Positions 45,675 to 55,900 of a DNA stretch of 64,000 nt are shown one piece after another. Source of the stretch: Ralstonia pickettii. GTDB taxonomy: Bacteria; Pseudomonadota; Gammaproteobacteria; Burkholderiales; Burkholderiaceae. Each line of letters starts with the position of its first letter. Position 1 is the stretch's first letter. The stretch spans positions 372,001 to 436,000 of the forward strand of contig NZ_JFZG01000004.1 in assembly GCF_000607165.1 (NCBI RefSeq). The letters are read 5' to 3'. The notes beneath the pieces were generated by a model. That model was given only the letters and a program-made list of their open reading frames with translations, ran no database searches and was not told where the DNA came from. Both the position numbers and the translations under genes were made by a program.

Positions 45675-45705
45675 AAAAACGGCGCATCGGCGCCGTTTTT
45701 GCTTT
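45675..45705 (+). terminator. intrinsic terminator (probably bidirectional)
   Basis: AAAAACGGCGC-ATCG-GCGCCGTTTTT forms an 11-bp stem with a T-run on the plus strand and, by symmetry, on the minus strand. It lies between the small gene and benD, which converge, and can serve both. Confidence 0.85.
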
Positions 45706-45722
45706 GGCCGCTTCACGCGCAC

Positions 45723-46505
45723 CTAGCCTAAATCGCCACCGCCCACCGGCAACACCGTCCCGGTGATGTACGAGGCCTCGTCCGAAGCCAGGAACAGGAT
45801 CGCTCGCACCTGCTCGTCGATCGTTCCGTAGCGATGCATCAGGCTGCTGGCAATGGTCTGGTCGACGATGCCCTGGTACCACGCGGTTTCCTGCTCCGAC
45901 ATGGGCGCTGTATTGCGCGGAATCTTCCGCGGCGGCGCCTCGGTGCCACCCGTGGCGACGGCGTTGACGCGAATGTTGTCCTGCGCATGCTCCAGCGCCA
46001 GGCTGGCCGTGAGCGCGTTCACACCGCCCTTGGCCGCCGAATACGGAATCCGGTAGATCCCGCGCGTGGCAATCGACGACACGTTCACGATCACGCCCTG
46101 CCGGCGCTCCACCATGTGCGGCAGCACGGCGCGGCAGCACCACAGTGTGGGAAACAATGAGCGGCGGATCTCCGCCTCGATCTGCGCTTCTTCATAGTGC
46201 TGATACGGTTTTGCCCAGATCGTGCCGCCGACATTGTTGATCAGTACGTCGATGCGGCCATAGGCATCAAGCGCGGCCTGCACCGCATGTTGAGCGCCAG
46301 CGTAGGTTTCCAGATCCGCCGTGGTGGCGTGGGCCTGACCGCCGGCAGCGGCAATCTCGGCCTGCACCTCGTAGACCAGTTCTGCTCGATCCACCAGCAG
46401 CACCTGGGCGCCCTCTTGTGCCACCGCCAATGCCACGCCACGCCCGATGCCTTGGGCCGCGCCCGTCACGACGGCAGTCTTGCCTGAGAATCGTTGCATG
46501 CTCAT
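45723..46505 (-). CDS. benD: 1,6-dihydroxycyclohexa-2,4-diene-1-carboxylate dehydrogenase
   Basis: 260-residue SDR. TGAAQGIG at 14-21 binds NAD, and YSAAK is the active site. It oxidises the benzoate cis-diol with loss of CO2 to give catechol. It is the last gene of the ben-cat operon, its start overlaps the benC stop by 4 bp, and a bidirectional terminator lies just beyond its end. Confidence 0.93.
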   Translation of the reverse strand: MSMQRFSGKTAVVTGAAQGIGRGVALAVAQEGAQVLLVDRAELVYEVQAEIAAAGGQAHATTADLETYAGAQHAVQAALDAYGRIDVLINNVGGTIWAKPYQHYEEAQIEAEIRRSLFPTLWCCRAVLPHMVERRQGVIVNVSSIATRGIYRIPYSAAKGGVNALTASLALEHAQDNIRVNAVATGGTEAPPRKIPRNTAPMSEQETAWYQGIVDQTIASSLMHRYGTIDEQVRAILFLASDEASYITGTVLPVGGGDLG

Positions 46506-47530
46506 GCCGCCTTCGCCTCCGGTACTGCATTGGGCGTGAACTTCTCGTAGTAGAAGCTGTTGGGCTTCACGCCCTCATCGTCAAAGTACTTGCGCACGGC
46601 GTCGACCATTGGCGGTGGGCCGCACAGATAGACGTCCACGTCGCCGTCGTTCAGGGCGTCGGCCGGCACGTGCTGCGTCACCCAACCCTTGCGCGGATGA
46701 TTCGACGCGGCGTCGGCCACGACGGTGGCATAGCTGAAGTTCGGCAACCGTGCTGCATAGGCTTCCAGCGCATCGACCTGCACCAAGTCTAGGTCACGGG
46801 TCACGCCATAAATCAGATGCACCTTCTGCTGCGAATTGGTGCGTGCCAGCACTTCAAGCATCGACAGGAACGGCGCGAGGCCCGTGCCGCCCGCCAGGAA
46901 CAATAGCGGCCGCTGCACATTGCGCAGATAGAAACTGCCCAGCGGCCCGTGCAGATCGAGCTTGTCCCCCGGCCGTGCGGTTTCCAGCCAACGGCTCATC
47001 ACGCCGCCGGGAATCTTCTTGATCAGGAAGCTGATCTTCGATTCTCCGGGGGCGGATGAGAACGAATACGAGCGATGCTGCCCGCTGCCCGGCACGCCGA
47101 TGTTGACGTACTGGCCAGGGAGAAACACCGGCGCAGTGGCATCCACATCCAGTTCAAGCACGACGGCTGCGTCGTTGTGCAACTCGACTTTCGACACCGT
47201 TGTCCCGAAGCTGCTCTGGCCAGTCTTGCAGCTGGTCGACGTGGTGGGCACCGCGATCACGCAATCGCTTTGCGGCACCATCTGGCACGTCAGGACGAGG
47301 CCGGTGTTCTTCTCGTCTTCGGTCAGGGCATCGTCAATGTAGTCGTCACCGAGGTCGTAGCTTCCGCTCTCGGCGCGGCACTTGCAGGTTCCGCACACAC
47401 CATCGGAGCAATCCATGGGCAGGTTGATCTTGGCGCGGAAGGCGGCATCGAGCACCTTCTCCCCCGCTTTGCAATCGATGAAACGGGTCACACCGTCCTC
47501 GAAGTTCAATGCGACTGTGAAACTGGACAT
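46502..47530 (-). CDS. benC: benzoate 1,2-dioxygenase electron transfer component
   Basis: 342 residues. The N-terminal plant-type ferredoxin domain has Cys41, Cys46, Cys49 and Cys82. FAD-binding (RSYSFSS) and NAD-binding (LFLAGGTGLAPFLSML) domains follow. It passes electrons from NADH to BenAB. GCGGAGGTATCCC gives a good ribosome-binding site. It lies between benB and benD. Confidence 0.94.
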   Translation of the reverse strand: MSSFTVALNFEDGVTRFIDCKAGEKVLDAAFRAKINLPMDCSDGVCGTCKCRAESGSYDLGDDYIDDALTEDEKNTGLVLTCQMVPQSDCVIAVPTTSTSCKTGQSSFGTTVSKVELHNDAAVVLELDVDATAPVFLPGQYVNIGVPGSGQHRSYSFSSAPGESKISFLIKKIPGGVMSRWLETARPGDKLDLHGPLGSFYLRNVQRPLLFLAGGTGLAPFLSMLEVLARTNSQQKVHLIYGVTRDLDLVQVDALEAYAARLPNFSYATVVADAASNHPRKGWVTQHVPADALNDGDVDVYLCGPPPMVDAVRKYFDDEGVKPNSFYYEKFTPNAVPEAKAA

Positions 47531-47566
47531 GGGATACCTCCGCTGCCTTGGATACGTGGGTGCAGA

Positions 47567-48055
47567 TCAGACGTGATAAACGTCGAGCACCTGCCGGATG
47601 TAGTCGTTCTTCAGGACGATCTTCTTGGATGCGATCAGGAAGCCATCGCCGGCGCGGCGCAGGGTGACGAACATCGTGCCGAAGAAGTGATCGGTGGTTT
47701 TGTACCGATGGCTGAGCGTGTGAAAGTTGTAGCGCACGTCGACCTCATCGCCGCGTTCGGCCAGGACTTCCACGTTGGTGACCGTGTGGCTGGTTCTCGG
47801 CTCCGGCGTGGAAGCGCCGCTGCGTTCGGTCTTGATGCGAAAGACGCGATCCTCCAGCCCGCAGCGATTGGCGTAGTACATCAACGAGATCTGGCTCTGC
47901 GGGTCGTCGGTCAACTGGTCGTCGTCATCCCATGCGGGCATCCAGTAGGTGACGTCTTCCGCGTAGCACTCGAGCCACACGTCCCACTGGCGGTCGTCAA
48001 GCAGTCGCGCCTCGCGGTACAGGGCGGCGCAGATGTTCTGGTAATCCGTGCTCAT
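47567..48055 (-). CDS. benB: benzoate 1,2-dioxygenase small subunit
   Basis: 162 residues, the normal size for the beta subunit. [20 protein letters not shown] and [10 protein letters not shown] are family signatures. It has no cofactor and stabilises the alpha3beta3 hexamer. The start at 48055 overlaps the benA stop by 4 bp. A longer frame to 48109 would overlap benA further and is rejected. Confidence 0.94.
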   Translation of the reverse strand: MSTDYQNICAALYREARLLDDRQWDVWLECYAEDVTYWMPAWDDDDQLTDDPQSQISLMYYANRCGLEDRVFRIKTERSGASTPEPRTSHTVTNVEVLAERGDEVDVRYNFHTLSHRYKTTDHFFGTMFVTLRRAGDGFLIASKKIVLKNDYIRQVLDVYHV

Positions 48056-49410
48056 GCCGGCACTCCTTCGCATTCCTGCTTGAGTGCCTCGCGCATGACG
48101 CGCACCCAATATTCGTGCTGGCAGACGAACAGGCCTTCGTCTTCACTGCGCTCGCCCGAGATGAGCGGCTTCAATCCCATCCTGGTTGCATTCTCGTCAG
48201 GGCCGTGAATCCACAGCGGCGCCCCGCGCGACAGGTCGTTCCACAGCGCGGTGGTGCCGGCATATCCGTTCTGGCAGGCGCGGAATTCCTCCAGGTCGTC
48301 GGCGGTGCCCATGCCCGTGACGTTGAAGAAATCCTCGTACTGGCGGATGCGCGTGGCACGGTCGGTTGCGCTCTCGCCCTTTGGCGCGAAACAGAAGATG
48401 GAGACCTCGGTCTTGTCGACACTGATTGGCCGTACCACGCGAATCTGCGTGCTGAACTGATCCATCAGGAACACGTTCGGATACAGGCACAGATTGCGGG
48501 TCTGGTTGACGATGAAGTCCGTTTGGATTTCGCCCACGCGCGCCTTGATTTCGTCGCGGTGTGCATAAACGGGCCGCACCTCCGGATTCATCGTCTTGGT
48601 CCACAAGAGGATGTGACCGTGCTCGAAGCCATAGACGCCCGCCACCGACTTGCTCCAGCTGTTCGCATCCACCGCCTGGGTGCCGCCTTCCTTGCGCCGC
48701 CCCATCGTTGCGGCGTAGTTCCAGTGCACGGTGCTCACGTGGTAGCCGTCGCAGCCGTTCTCCATCTGCATCTTCCAGTTGCCGTCATAGACGTAGGAAG
48801 AATTGCCACGCAGCACTTCCAGGCCATCGGGCGCCTGATCGACGATCTGGTCGATGATCACTCGCGCTTCGCCAAGATAGTTTTCGAGCGGTTGCACGTC
48901 GGCATTGAGGCTGCCGAACAGGAAGCCACGATAGTTCTGGAACCGCGCCACCTTCTTCAGATCATGCGAGGCGTGCGTGTTGAACTGCACCGGATACTCG
49001 GTGGTCTTTTCGTCCTTTACCTTGAGCAGCTTGCCCGTGTTGGAGAACGTCCAGCCGTGAAACGGGCACGTGAAGCTGCCCTTGTTGCCATGCTTGCGGC
49101 GACACAGCATCGCACCCTTGTGCGCGCACGCGTTGATGACCGCGTGCAGCTCCCCGGTCTTGTCGCGGGTGATGACGATCGGCTGGCGGCCGATCCACGT
49201 GGTGTAGTAATCGTTGTTGTTCGGGATCTGGCTTTCATGCGCCAGATACACCCAGTTGTTCTCGAAGATGTGCTTCATCTCCAGCTCGAACAGATCCGGG
49301 TTGGTGAAGATATCGCGGCGGCAGCGGAAGATGCCGGCCTCTTCGTCATCCACCACGGCGGTTGACAGCAGTTGGTCCAGTTCGCTGGCTTTATCGATCA
49401 AGGCGGACAT
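48052..49410 (-). CDS. benA: benzoate 1,2-dioxygenase large subunit
   Basis: 452 residues. Rieske cluster ligands are Cys95/His97 and Cys115/His118 (CAHKGAMLC and CPFHGW). Mononuclear iron ligands include His224 and His229 in [12 protein letters not shown], with Asp221 as the bridging residue. It performs cis-dihydroxylation of benzoate. GTGGAGAAAACC precedes the ATG at 49410; a GTG at 49422 would put that site inside the gene. It lies 28 bp after catA. Confidence 0.95.
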   Translation of the reverse strand: MSALIDKASELDQLLSTAVVDDEEAGIFRCRRDIFTNPDLFELEMKHIFENNWVYLAHESQIPNNNDYYTTWIGRQPIVITRDKTGELHAVINACAHKGAMLCRRKHGNKGSFTCPFHGWTFSNTGKLLKVKDEKTTEYPVQFNTHASHDLKKVARFQNYRGFLFGSLNADVQPLENYLGEARVIIDQIVDQAPDGLEVLRGNSSYVYDGNWKMQMENGCDGYHVSTVHWNYAATMGRRKEGGTQAVDANSWSKSVAGVYGFEHGHILLWTKTMNPEVRPVYAHRDEIKARVGEIQTDFIVNQTRNLCLYPNVFLMDQFSTQIRVVRPISVDKTEVSIFCFAPKGESATDRATRIRQYEDFFNVTGMGTADDLEEFRACQNGYAGTTALWNDLSRGAPLWIHGPDENATRMGLKPLISGERSEDEGLFVCQHEYWVRVMREALKQECEGVPA

Positions 49411-49438
49411 GGTTTTCTCCACGTTGAGGCACTCGGCC

Positions 49439-50374
49439 TCAAGCCTCGGCCGAAGCGCGCAGGCGATTCACGCGCTGGTTGTCCTTGCCCTGAACCAGTG
49501 GCGTCAGGGCAATATTGAATTCAATGTCTTTGTACGCATCGGCCTTCAGGGCGAGCGCGGCACCACCGGTTTTCTCCACCACGTGCGGAATCAGTTCTTC
49601 GCGTGTGGCATAGGCAAAGTCGTCCCAGATCAGCGGATCGCCTTCGATGTTGAATTGCGTCGTCAGCTTGCGGTGGCCATTGCTCGTGACGAAGAAGTGC
49701 ACATGCGCAGGCCGGTTGCCGTGGCGGGCAAGCCCGTTCAGCAGTTGCTGCGTGGCACCTTGCGGCGGGCAGCCGTAGCCCACCGGCATCAGCGTGCGGA
49801 ATTCATATTTGCCATCGGCACCGGTCCTGACCGCGCCGCGCAGGTTGAACGGGCTTTGCGCACCGGTCGGATCGAAATGCGAATAGAAGCCGTTCGAGTT
49901 CGCATGCCAGCACTCGACCACAGCGCCAGCCACCGGCTTGCCGTCGGCACCGGTCACCGTGCCGTGGATGATCAGTGGGCCTGCAGCCGGGTCCGGATCG
50001 ATATCGATCCTGGACACGCCATCGCGTACCGTCGTGCCCGCAACGTACAGGGGACCCTCAATCGTGCGCGGCGTGCCACCGTTGATGCCAAGTGCCTCGT
50101 CCGCAGCGTCCATGCGGATATCGAGATACTTCTCCAGGCCCACACCTGCAGCCAGCAATGCGGCCTCGCCGTCTTGGCCGAGCTTGTTCAGATAGTTGAT
50201 ACCTGCCCACACTTCATCGGGCGTGATATCGAGGTCGTCGATGGCCTTGAACAGGTCGGCCAGCAAACGATGGGTGATCTGCTTCAGGCGGGCGTTGCCC
50301 TCCTTGCCGTCCAGATTGGTGGCGGCCTTCAGCAGGTCCTGCACTTCTTTCGTTTGGAATACGCGCGCGTTCAT
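49439..50374 (-). CDS. catA: catechol 1,2-dioxygenase
   Basis: 311 residues, typical of the intradiol family. The four non-haem Fe(III) ligands are Tyr164 (GFYSHFD), Tyr200 (VGYGCPPQG), His224 and His226 (RPAHVHFF), in the same numbering I recall for the Acinetobacter enzyme. It cleaves catechol to cis,cis-muconate. The start at 50374 was chosen over a longer, unlikely extension. It lies between catC and benA. Confidence 0.95.
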   Translation of the reverse strand: MNARVFQTKEVQDLLKAATNLDGKEGNARLKQITHRLLADLFKAIDDLDITPDEVWAGINYLNKLGQDGEAALLAAGVGLEKYLDIRMDAADEALGINGGTPRTIEGPLYVAGTTVRDGVSRIDIDPDPAAGPLIIHGTVTGADGKPVAGAVVECWHANSNGFYSHFDPTGAQSPFNLRGAVRTGADGKYEFRTLMPVGYGCPPQGATQQLLNGLARHGNRPAHVHFFVTSNGHRKLTTQFNIEGDPLIWDDFAYATREELIPHVVEKTGGAALALKADAYKDIEFNIALTPLVQGKDNQRVNRLRASAEA

Positions 50375-50411
50375 GATGGGTGTCTCCACGTGGTTTTCTG
50401 GGGGGAATGTC

Positions 50412-50702
50412 TCAGGCGTCATTGCCGTGAACTGACGAGGGGTGACGGCACAGCGGTGTTACCGAAATCTCCATGTACGGAAACAGCGGCAGCGCCGTCA
50501 GGATGTCGTGCAGTTCGGCATTGCTCTGCACGTCGAAGACGCTGACGTTCGCGTACTCGCCAACCAGGCGCCAGATGTGGCGCCACTTGCCGCTGCGCTG
50601 CAGATCTTGCGAATAGGCTTTCTCGCGCGCCTTGATCTCGTTGGCGACATCGGCGGGCATGTCGGCCGGCAGGCGGACATCCATGCGGACGTGGAACAGC
50701 AT
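50412..50702 (-). CDS. catC: muconolactone delta-isomerase
   Basis: 96 residues, the family size. LFHVRMDVRLP at the start and GKWRHIWRLVGEYANVSVFD are diagnostic. It converts muconolactone to 3-oxoadipate enol-lactone and acts as a decamer in known cases. It is second in the operon, 38 bp after catB and 37 bp before catA. Confidence 0.95.
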   Translation of the reverse strand: MLFHVRMDVRLPADMPADVANEIKAREKAYSQDLQRSGKWRHIWRLVGEYANVSVFDVQSNAELHDILTALPLFPYMEISVTPLCRHPSSVHGNDA

Positions 50703-50740
50703 CGTGGTCTCCTTGGTGGGGTGTCGAGGTCTGGTTGTTC

Positions 50741-51850
50741 TTATTGGCGGCGCAGGCGCGCCAGCTTGTCGCGGTCAATCTCGATGCCCAGGCCGGGGCC
50801 GGTGGGCACCTGCAACATGAAATCGCGGTATTGCAGCGGCTCGGTCAGCAGTTCTTGCGTGAGCAACAAGGGGCCGAACAGCTCGGTGCCGAACTGCAGC
50901 TCGCCAAAGGTGGAAAACACGTGGGCTGACGCTGCCGTGCCAACGGCCCCTTCGAGCATCGTTCCGCCGTACAGGCCGATGCCTGCAAGCTGCGCGATGG
51001 CGGCTACCTGCATGGCCGGCACGAGGCCGCCGGATTGCGCGATCTTCACGGCAAAGACGTCGGCGCTGGCAGAGCAGGCCAACTCAAATGCATCCAGCGG
51101 ACCATGCAGCGCTTCGTCGGCCATCATCGGCACGGCGAACTGGCGGGCGAGGCGCTCCAGCGCGGCGCGGCTTTCTGCGCGCACCGGTTGTTCAATCAGG
51201 TCGATGCCGCCGGCCTGCAACGCGGCGATGCCGTTGGCGGCATCAAGCTCGCTCCAGGCCTGGTTGACGTCCACGCGCACGCTCACGGCGTCGCCCAGGG
51301 CGCGCTTGATGGCCAGCACGTGGGCCACGTCGTCTGCCACCGGGCGCAGGCCGATCTTCAGCTTGAAGATGCGGTGACGGCGCTCAGCCAGCATCGCCTC
51401 TGCCTCGGCAATGTCCTTCTTCGTGTCGCCGCTGGCGAGCGTCCAGGCCACCGGCAGCGCATCACGCAGGCGGCCGCCGAGCAGCTCCGACAGCGGCACG
51501 CCGAGCCGGCGGGCCTGCGCATCCAGCAGCGCCGTTTCCAGCGCGCACTTGGCAAAACGGTTGCCCTGGATGGTCTTTCGCACCTTGGCCATGGCAGCCG
51601 CGACATTGCGGGCCTCCGTGCCGATCAGCAGCGGCGCGATGTGCGTATCGATGTTGACCTTGATGCTCTCGGGGCTCTCTTCGCCGTAGTTGAGGCCGCC
51701 AATGGTGGTGGCCTCGCCCCAGCCTTCGATGCCGTCTTCGCAGCACACATGCACGAGAACGAGCGTCTGCGTGTGCATGGTGGCGACGGACAGTTTGTGC
51801 GGACGGATGGTGGGCACATCCACTAGAATGGCCTCGATCGAGCGAATCAT
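50741..51850 (-). CDS. catB: muconate cycloisomerase
   Basis: 369 residues of the enolase superfamily. KLKIG with Lys163/Lys165 is the catalytic KxK, Asp194, Glu220 (IEQP) and Asp245 (MADEAL) are the Mg2+ ligands. It lactonises cis,cis-muconate to muconolactone. It is the promoter-proximal gene of the seven-gene ben-cat operon and is divergent from the LysR gene at 51962. Confidence 0.95.
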   Translation of the reverse strand: MIRSIEAILVDVPTIRPHKLSVATMHTQTLVLVHVCCEDGIEGWGEATTIGGLNYGEESPESIKVNIDTHIAPLLIGTEARNVAAAMAKVRKTIQGNRFAKCALETALLDAQARRLGVPLSELLGGRLRDALPVAWTLASGDTKKDIAEAEAMLAERRHRIFKLKIGLRPVADDVAHVLAIKRALGDAVSVRVDVNQAWSELDAANGIAALQAGGIDLIEQPVRAESRAALERLARQFAVPMMADEALHGPLDAFELACSASADVFAVKIAQSGGLVPAMQVAAIAQLAGIGLYGGTMLEGAVGTAASAHVFSTFGELQFGTELFGPLLLTQELLTEPLQYRDFMLQVPTGPGLGIEIDRDKLARLRRQ

Positions 51851-51891
51851 GTTTTCCAGGTATCAGAAGAACTGCTATCAACGTGGAATCC

Positions 51892-51921
51892 AGATTACTC
51901 AGCGCGATTTATTGCGTCCAA
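51892..51921 (-). promoter_or_regulatory. candidate promoter of the catB operon
   Basis: On the minus strand TTGGAC (51916-51921), 18 bp, and TAATCT (51892-51897) form a -35/-10 pair with a poor -10, as expected for an activator-dependent promoter. The inferred start near 51885 puts the ATAC-N7-GTAT site at about -65. Confidence 0.45.
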
Positions 51922-51931
51922 CACCGATTTA

Positions 51932-51957
51932 GTATCAGTTTCATACCCATCAGGTAT
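51932..51957. promoter_or_regulatory. CatM/BenM-type LysR binding sites
   Basis: ATAC-CCATCAG-GTAT at 51943-51957 is an exact match to the ATAC-N7-GTAT consensus of CatM and BenM. Overlapping it on the left, GTAT-CAGTTTC-ATAC spans 51932-51946. The block lies between catB and its divergent LysR gene, 4 bp before the regulator's ATG, so binding would both activate catB and repress the regulator. Confidence 0.8.
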
Positions 51958-51961
51958 AAAA

Positions 51962-52873
51962 ATGGAGCTGCGCCACCTTCGCTATTTCGTTGCCGTTGCT
52001 GAAGAGCTGAACTTCACGCGTGCAGCTGAACGGCTGCACATCGCGCAGCCGCCACTCTCGAGGCAGATTCAGCAGTTGGAAGAAGAAGTCGGCGTGCTGC
52101 TGTTCGAGCGCGGCAGCCGCCCGCTCAAGCTCACCGAAGCCGGCCGCTTTTTCCACGCGCACGCGCGGCAATTGCTCGCGCAGACCGCAGAACTTGCCTC
52201 GATGACGCAGCGCGTGGGTCAGATCGAGCGGCGCATGTCCGTCGGCTTCGTGGCTTCGACGCTGTATGGGATGCTGCCGAAGGTCATCCGGCGTTTTCGG
52301 GCGGAGTACCCGATGGTCGATCTGACCATGCACGAGATGACGACCATGGACCAGATTCAGGCGCTCAAGGACGGCCGCATCGACGTCGGGTTCGGCCGCA
52401 TCCGCTATGAAGACCCGAACGTGCGGCGCATCCTCCTGCGCGATGAGCGGTTGATCGTCGCGCTGCCGTCAGGCCATGCGCTGCTGGACGGCAGGACGAC
52501 CGCATCCCTGCGCGACCTTGTCGGCGACACGCTCATCATCTATCCACGCACACCGCGTCCGAGCTATGCGGACCAGGTGCTCGCCCTCTTCCACGATCGC
52601 GCCCTGGAACCCAGCAAGATCTACGAGGCACGGGAATTGCAAATCGCCCTGGGGTTGGTCGCCGCAGGCGAAGGTGTATCAGTCGTGCCGCGCAGTGTGG
52701 CGGGCTTGCGGCGCGAAGATGTCTGCTACATGGAACTCGACGATCCGCAATTGGTCTCGCCCATTATCTTCAGCACGCGACTGCTCGACGAGTCTGAAGA
52801 CATCCGTGCCATGCTGGCACTGACGTATCGGCTGTATGACGAGCAGAAGATCCCGTATTACGCACCCTCGTAA
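51962..52873 (+). CDS. LysR-family regulator of benzoate/catechol catabolism (CatM/BenM/CatR type)
   Basis: 303 residues. MELRHLRYFVAVAEELNFTRAA and RLHIAQPPLSRQIQQLEEEVGV are the signature HTH of the CatR/BenM subgroup. The effector domain follows from residue 90. Known members respond to cis,cis-muconate, some also to benzoate. It is divergent from catB and has a consensus operator just upstream. Whether it is CatM- or BenM-like in effector choice cannot be told by eye. Confidence 0.9.
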   Translation: MELRHLRYFVAVAEELNFTRAAERLHIAQPPLSRQIQQLEEEVGVLLFERGSRPLKLTEAGRFFHAHARQLLAQTAELASMTQRVGQIERRMSVGFVASTLYGMLPKVIRRFRAEYPMVDLTMHEMTTMDQIQALKDGRIDVGFGRIRYEDPNVRRILLRDERLIVALPSGHALLDGRTTASLRDLVGDTLIIYPRTPRPSYADQVLALFHDRALEPSKIYEARELQIALGLVAAGEGVSVVPRSVAGLRREDVCYMELDDPQLVSPIIFSTRLLDESEDIRAMLALTYRLYDEQKIPYYAPS

Positions 52874-52976
52874 GGCTTGCAATGGCGGCCCCAAAGTTAC
52901 AAGCCGCTGGACACGACGGCCGCATGAGCTAGATTGAAGCAAGGCGCCCGTCCGCCTGCGATTGGAGCGCAAGCGA

Positions 52977-55900
52977 GTGAAAAGAATACGCCGCCCCATC
53001 ATCAAGTTGGCCCTCGTCGGGGCGCTGTTGCTTGCGATAGCTGCCTTGCTTGTCGCTCGTGAATTTCGCACCTCTGCTTGGCAAGCCCACTACTTTGCGC
53101 AGCTGGCGAAATCGCAGACCTTTCCTGTCAAACCGGGGCCGAACAATTCGGCCCGCTACCCGAACTCCGGCCCCTACGACCAGCGGCTCGGTTATCACGA
53201 CCTTCCGACCTTTCTGGACCGCCTGCGCTCGCGCGGCTACATCGTCGCTCAGCAGGGCGTGCCATCCAGCGAGATGGTCGCGCGAATGGACAGCGGCATG
53301 AATCCGCCCTATCGCGAAAAAGACCAGGCGGGGCTGGAGTTGCTGGACGACGATGGCAGCCCGATCTACCACGTGCGGCACCCCGAACGTGTGTATGACA
53401 GTTTTGCGTCGGTGCCGCCGCTGCTGGTCGACTCGCTGCTCGCCATCGAGAACCGCACGCTGTTGCAGACCGAATACCCCAAACGCAATCCGGCCGTGGA
53501 GTGGTCGCGCCTGGCGCGCGCCGTGTGGGATCGCGCCCTGCACGTCGTCAACCCGGCGCATGAATCGCCCGGGGGCAGCACGCTCGCTACGCAAATCGAG
53601 AAGTACCGCCACTCGCCGGAAGGCCGCACCGATTCCCCCAGCGAAAAGCTGCGCCAGATGGCCTCCGCATCCGCCCGCGCCTATCTGAACGGCGAAGACA
53701 CCACCGTCACGCGCCACCAGCTTGCAGTCGACTATCTGAACACCGTACCGCTGGGCGCGCGCGCCGGGTTTGGCGAGATTCAAGGGATTGGCGATGCGCT
53801 GTGGGTCTGGTACGGACGCGACTTCGCACAGGTGAATGCGTTGCTCTCGGCCAACTCAGCCGCGCCGCTGGCAGACCGTGCGCTGGCATACAAGGAGGCG
53901 CTGAGCTTGCTCGTATCGCAGCGGCGCCCGTCGTACTATCTTGAGAATCTCGATGAACTGGAAACGTTGACCGATGCGTACCTGCGCGTGCTGGCCGTAT
54001 CCGGCGTGATTCCGCCAGCGCTGCGCGATGCGGCCATTGCGCAATCGCTCAAGCAGCAGGCCCTGAACACGCGCGTGCCGCCTCCGCCCATCGAGCACAA
54101 GGGGACAAACGCCGTACGCGTCAACCTGGCGGGCATGCTGGGCATCTCGCGCATGTACGCGCTTGACCGGCTCGACCTGACCGCCAGCAGCACGCTCGAT
54201 GCGCCGTTGCAGCGCGATATCTCAACTGAGCTGCGCAAGCTGCGCGACCCGGCGCACGCCAAGGCCGCCGGCCTCGTCGGCGACATGATGCTGGAGCGCG
54301 GCGACCCGCGCGGCGTGACTTACAGCTTCACGCTCTACGAACGCGCGCCCGGCGGCAACCGGGTGCTGGTGCAGGCCGACACGTTCGACAAGCCGTTCGA
54401 CATCAACGAAGGCGTCAAGCTGGATCTGGGCTCAACGGCCAAGCTGCGCACGCTGGTGACGTATCTCCAGATCGTGGCCGAGCTGCATAAGCGCTATGCC
54501 GACCAGCCTGCGGCGGCGCTGCGCAAGATCAACATCCCCGTGCAGAACCCGATCGAGCGCTGGTCGGTCGACTACCTCGCCCATACGCAAGACCGGTCGC
54601 TCAAGGCGATGCTCGATGCATCGATGGAGCGCAAATATTCCGGCAACGCCGGCGAATGGTTTGCCACCGGCGGCGGCATGCAGAGCTTCGAGAACTTCGA
54701 GAAATGGGAAGGCACGCAGAACTTCACGGTGCGCGAGGGGCTCAAGCACTCCGTCAATCTGGTGTTCGTGCGGATCATGCGTGACATCTCGCGCTACTTT
54801 CAGCATCAGTTGCCCAACGCCGGCGCCGAGGCGTTGACCAACCCGGACTCCCCGCAGCGGCAGGTCTACTTGCAACGCTTTGCCGACCGCGAAGGCAAGC
54901 TGTTCATGGGCCGGTTCTACACAAAGTACAAGGGCAAGACCGACCAGGAGCGCGAAGCCATTCTCGTGCAAAGCACCCGCGCCACACCGGTGCGACTAGC
55001 CACGATCTACCGCAGCATCGACCCGGAAGCCGGTCCGGGCAAGCTCGCAGCGTTCATCCGCAGCTACCTGCCAGGCGCAAAGCTGGATGAGGCCGAACTC
55101 ACCAATCTGTATGAGAAGTATTCCGTCCAACGTTTCGACCTGGCCGACCGCGGCTACATCGCACGACTGCATCCGCTGGAACTCTGGCTGGTGGCGTACC
55201 TGCGGACCCATCCTCAAGCCACGCTCGCGCAGGTGAACGAGGCGAGCGCCGATGAACGCGTGTCCGTCTACAAATGGCTGCTGCAATCGCACCGCAAAGC
55301 CGCGCAAGACAAGCGCATCAAACAGATGCTGGAGATTGAAGCGTTCCAGCAGATTCATGCCATGTGGAAGCGGCTGGGGTATCCGTTTGAATCGCTGGTG
55401 CCGTCATACGGCACGGCCATCGGCGCATCGGCAGACCGGCCGGCATCGCTGGCGGAGCTGATGGGCATCATCGAAAACGACGGCATCCGCCTGCCCAGCG
55501 TGCGTATCGACCGCCTGCGCTTCGCCGCCGACACGCCTTATGAAGTCATGCTTTGCCGCGACCCCAGCGCTGGAGAACGCGTGCTGCCGCCCGAGATTCC
55601 ACCCCTGGTCAAATCCGCGCTGGCCGGCGTCGTCGAAGGTGGCACCGCCAAGCGAATCTCCGGAACGTTCGTCCAGAAGGATGGCAAACCCATCGCCATC
55701 GGCGGTAAAACCGGCACCGGCGACAACCGCTTCAAAACCTTCAGCCGCGGCGGTGGCCTTATCTCGGAGCGGGTCGTCAGCCGCTCCGGCGCCTTCGTCT
55801 TCTATTTGGGAGACCGTTACTTCGGCACCGTCGTGGCCTACGTAGCCGGCGCAGACGCGGCCAAGTACAAATTCACCAGCGCACTGACGGTGCAAGTGCT

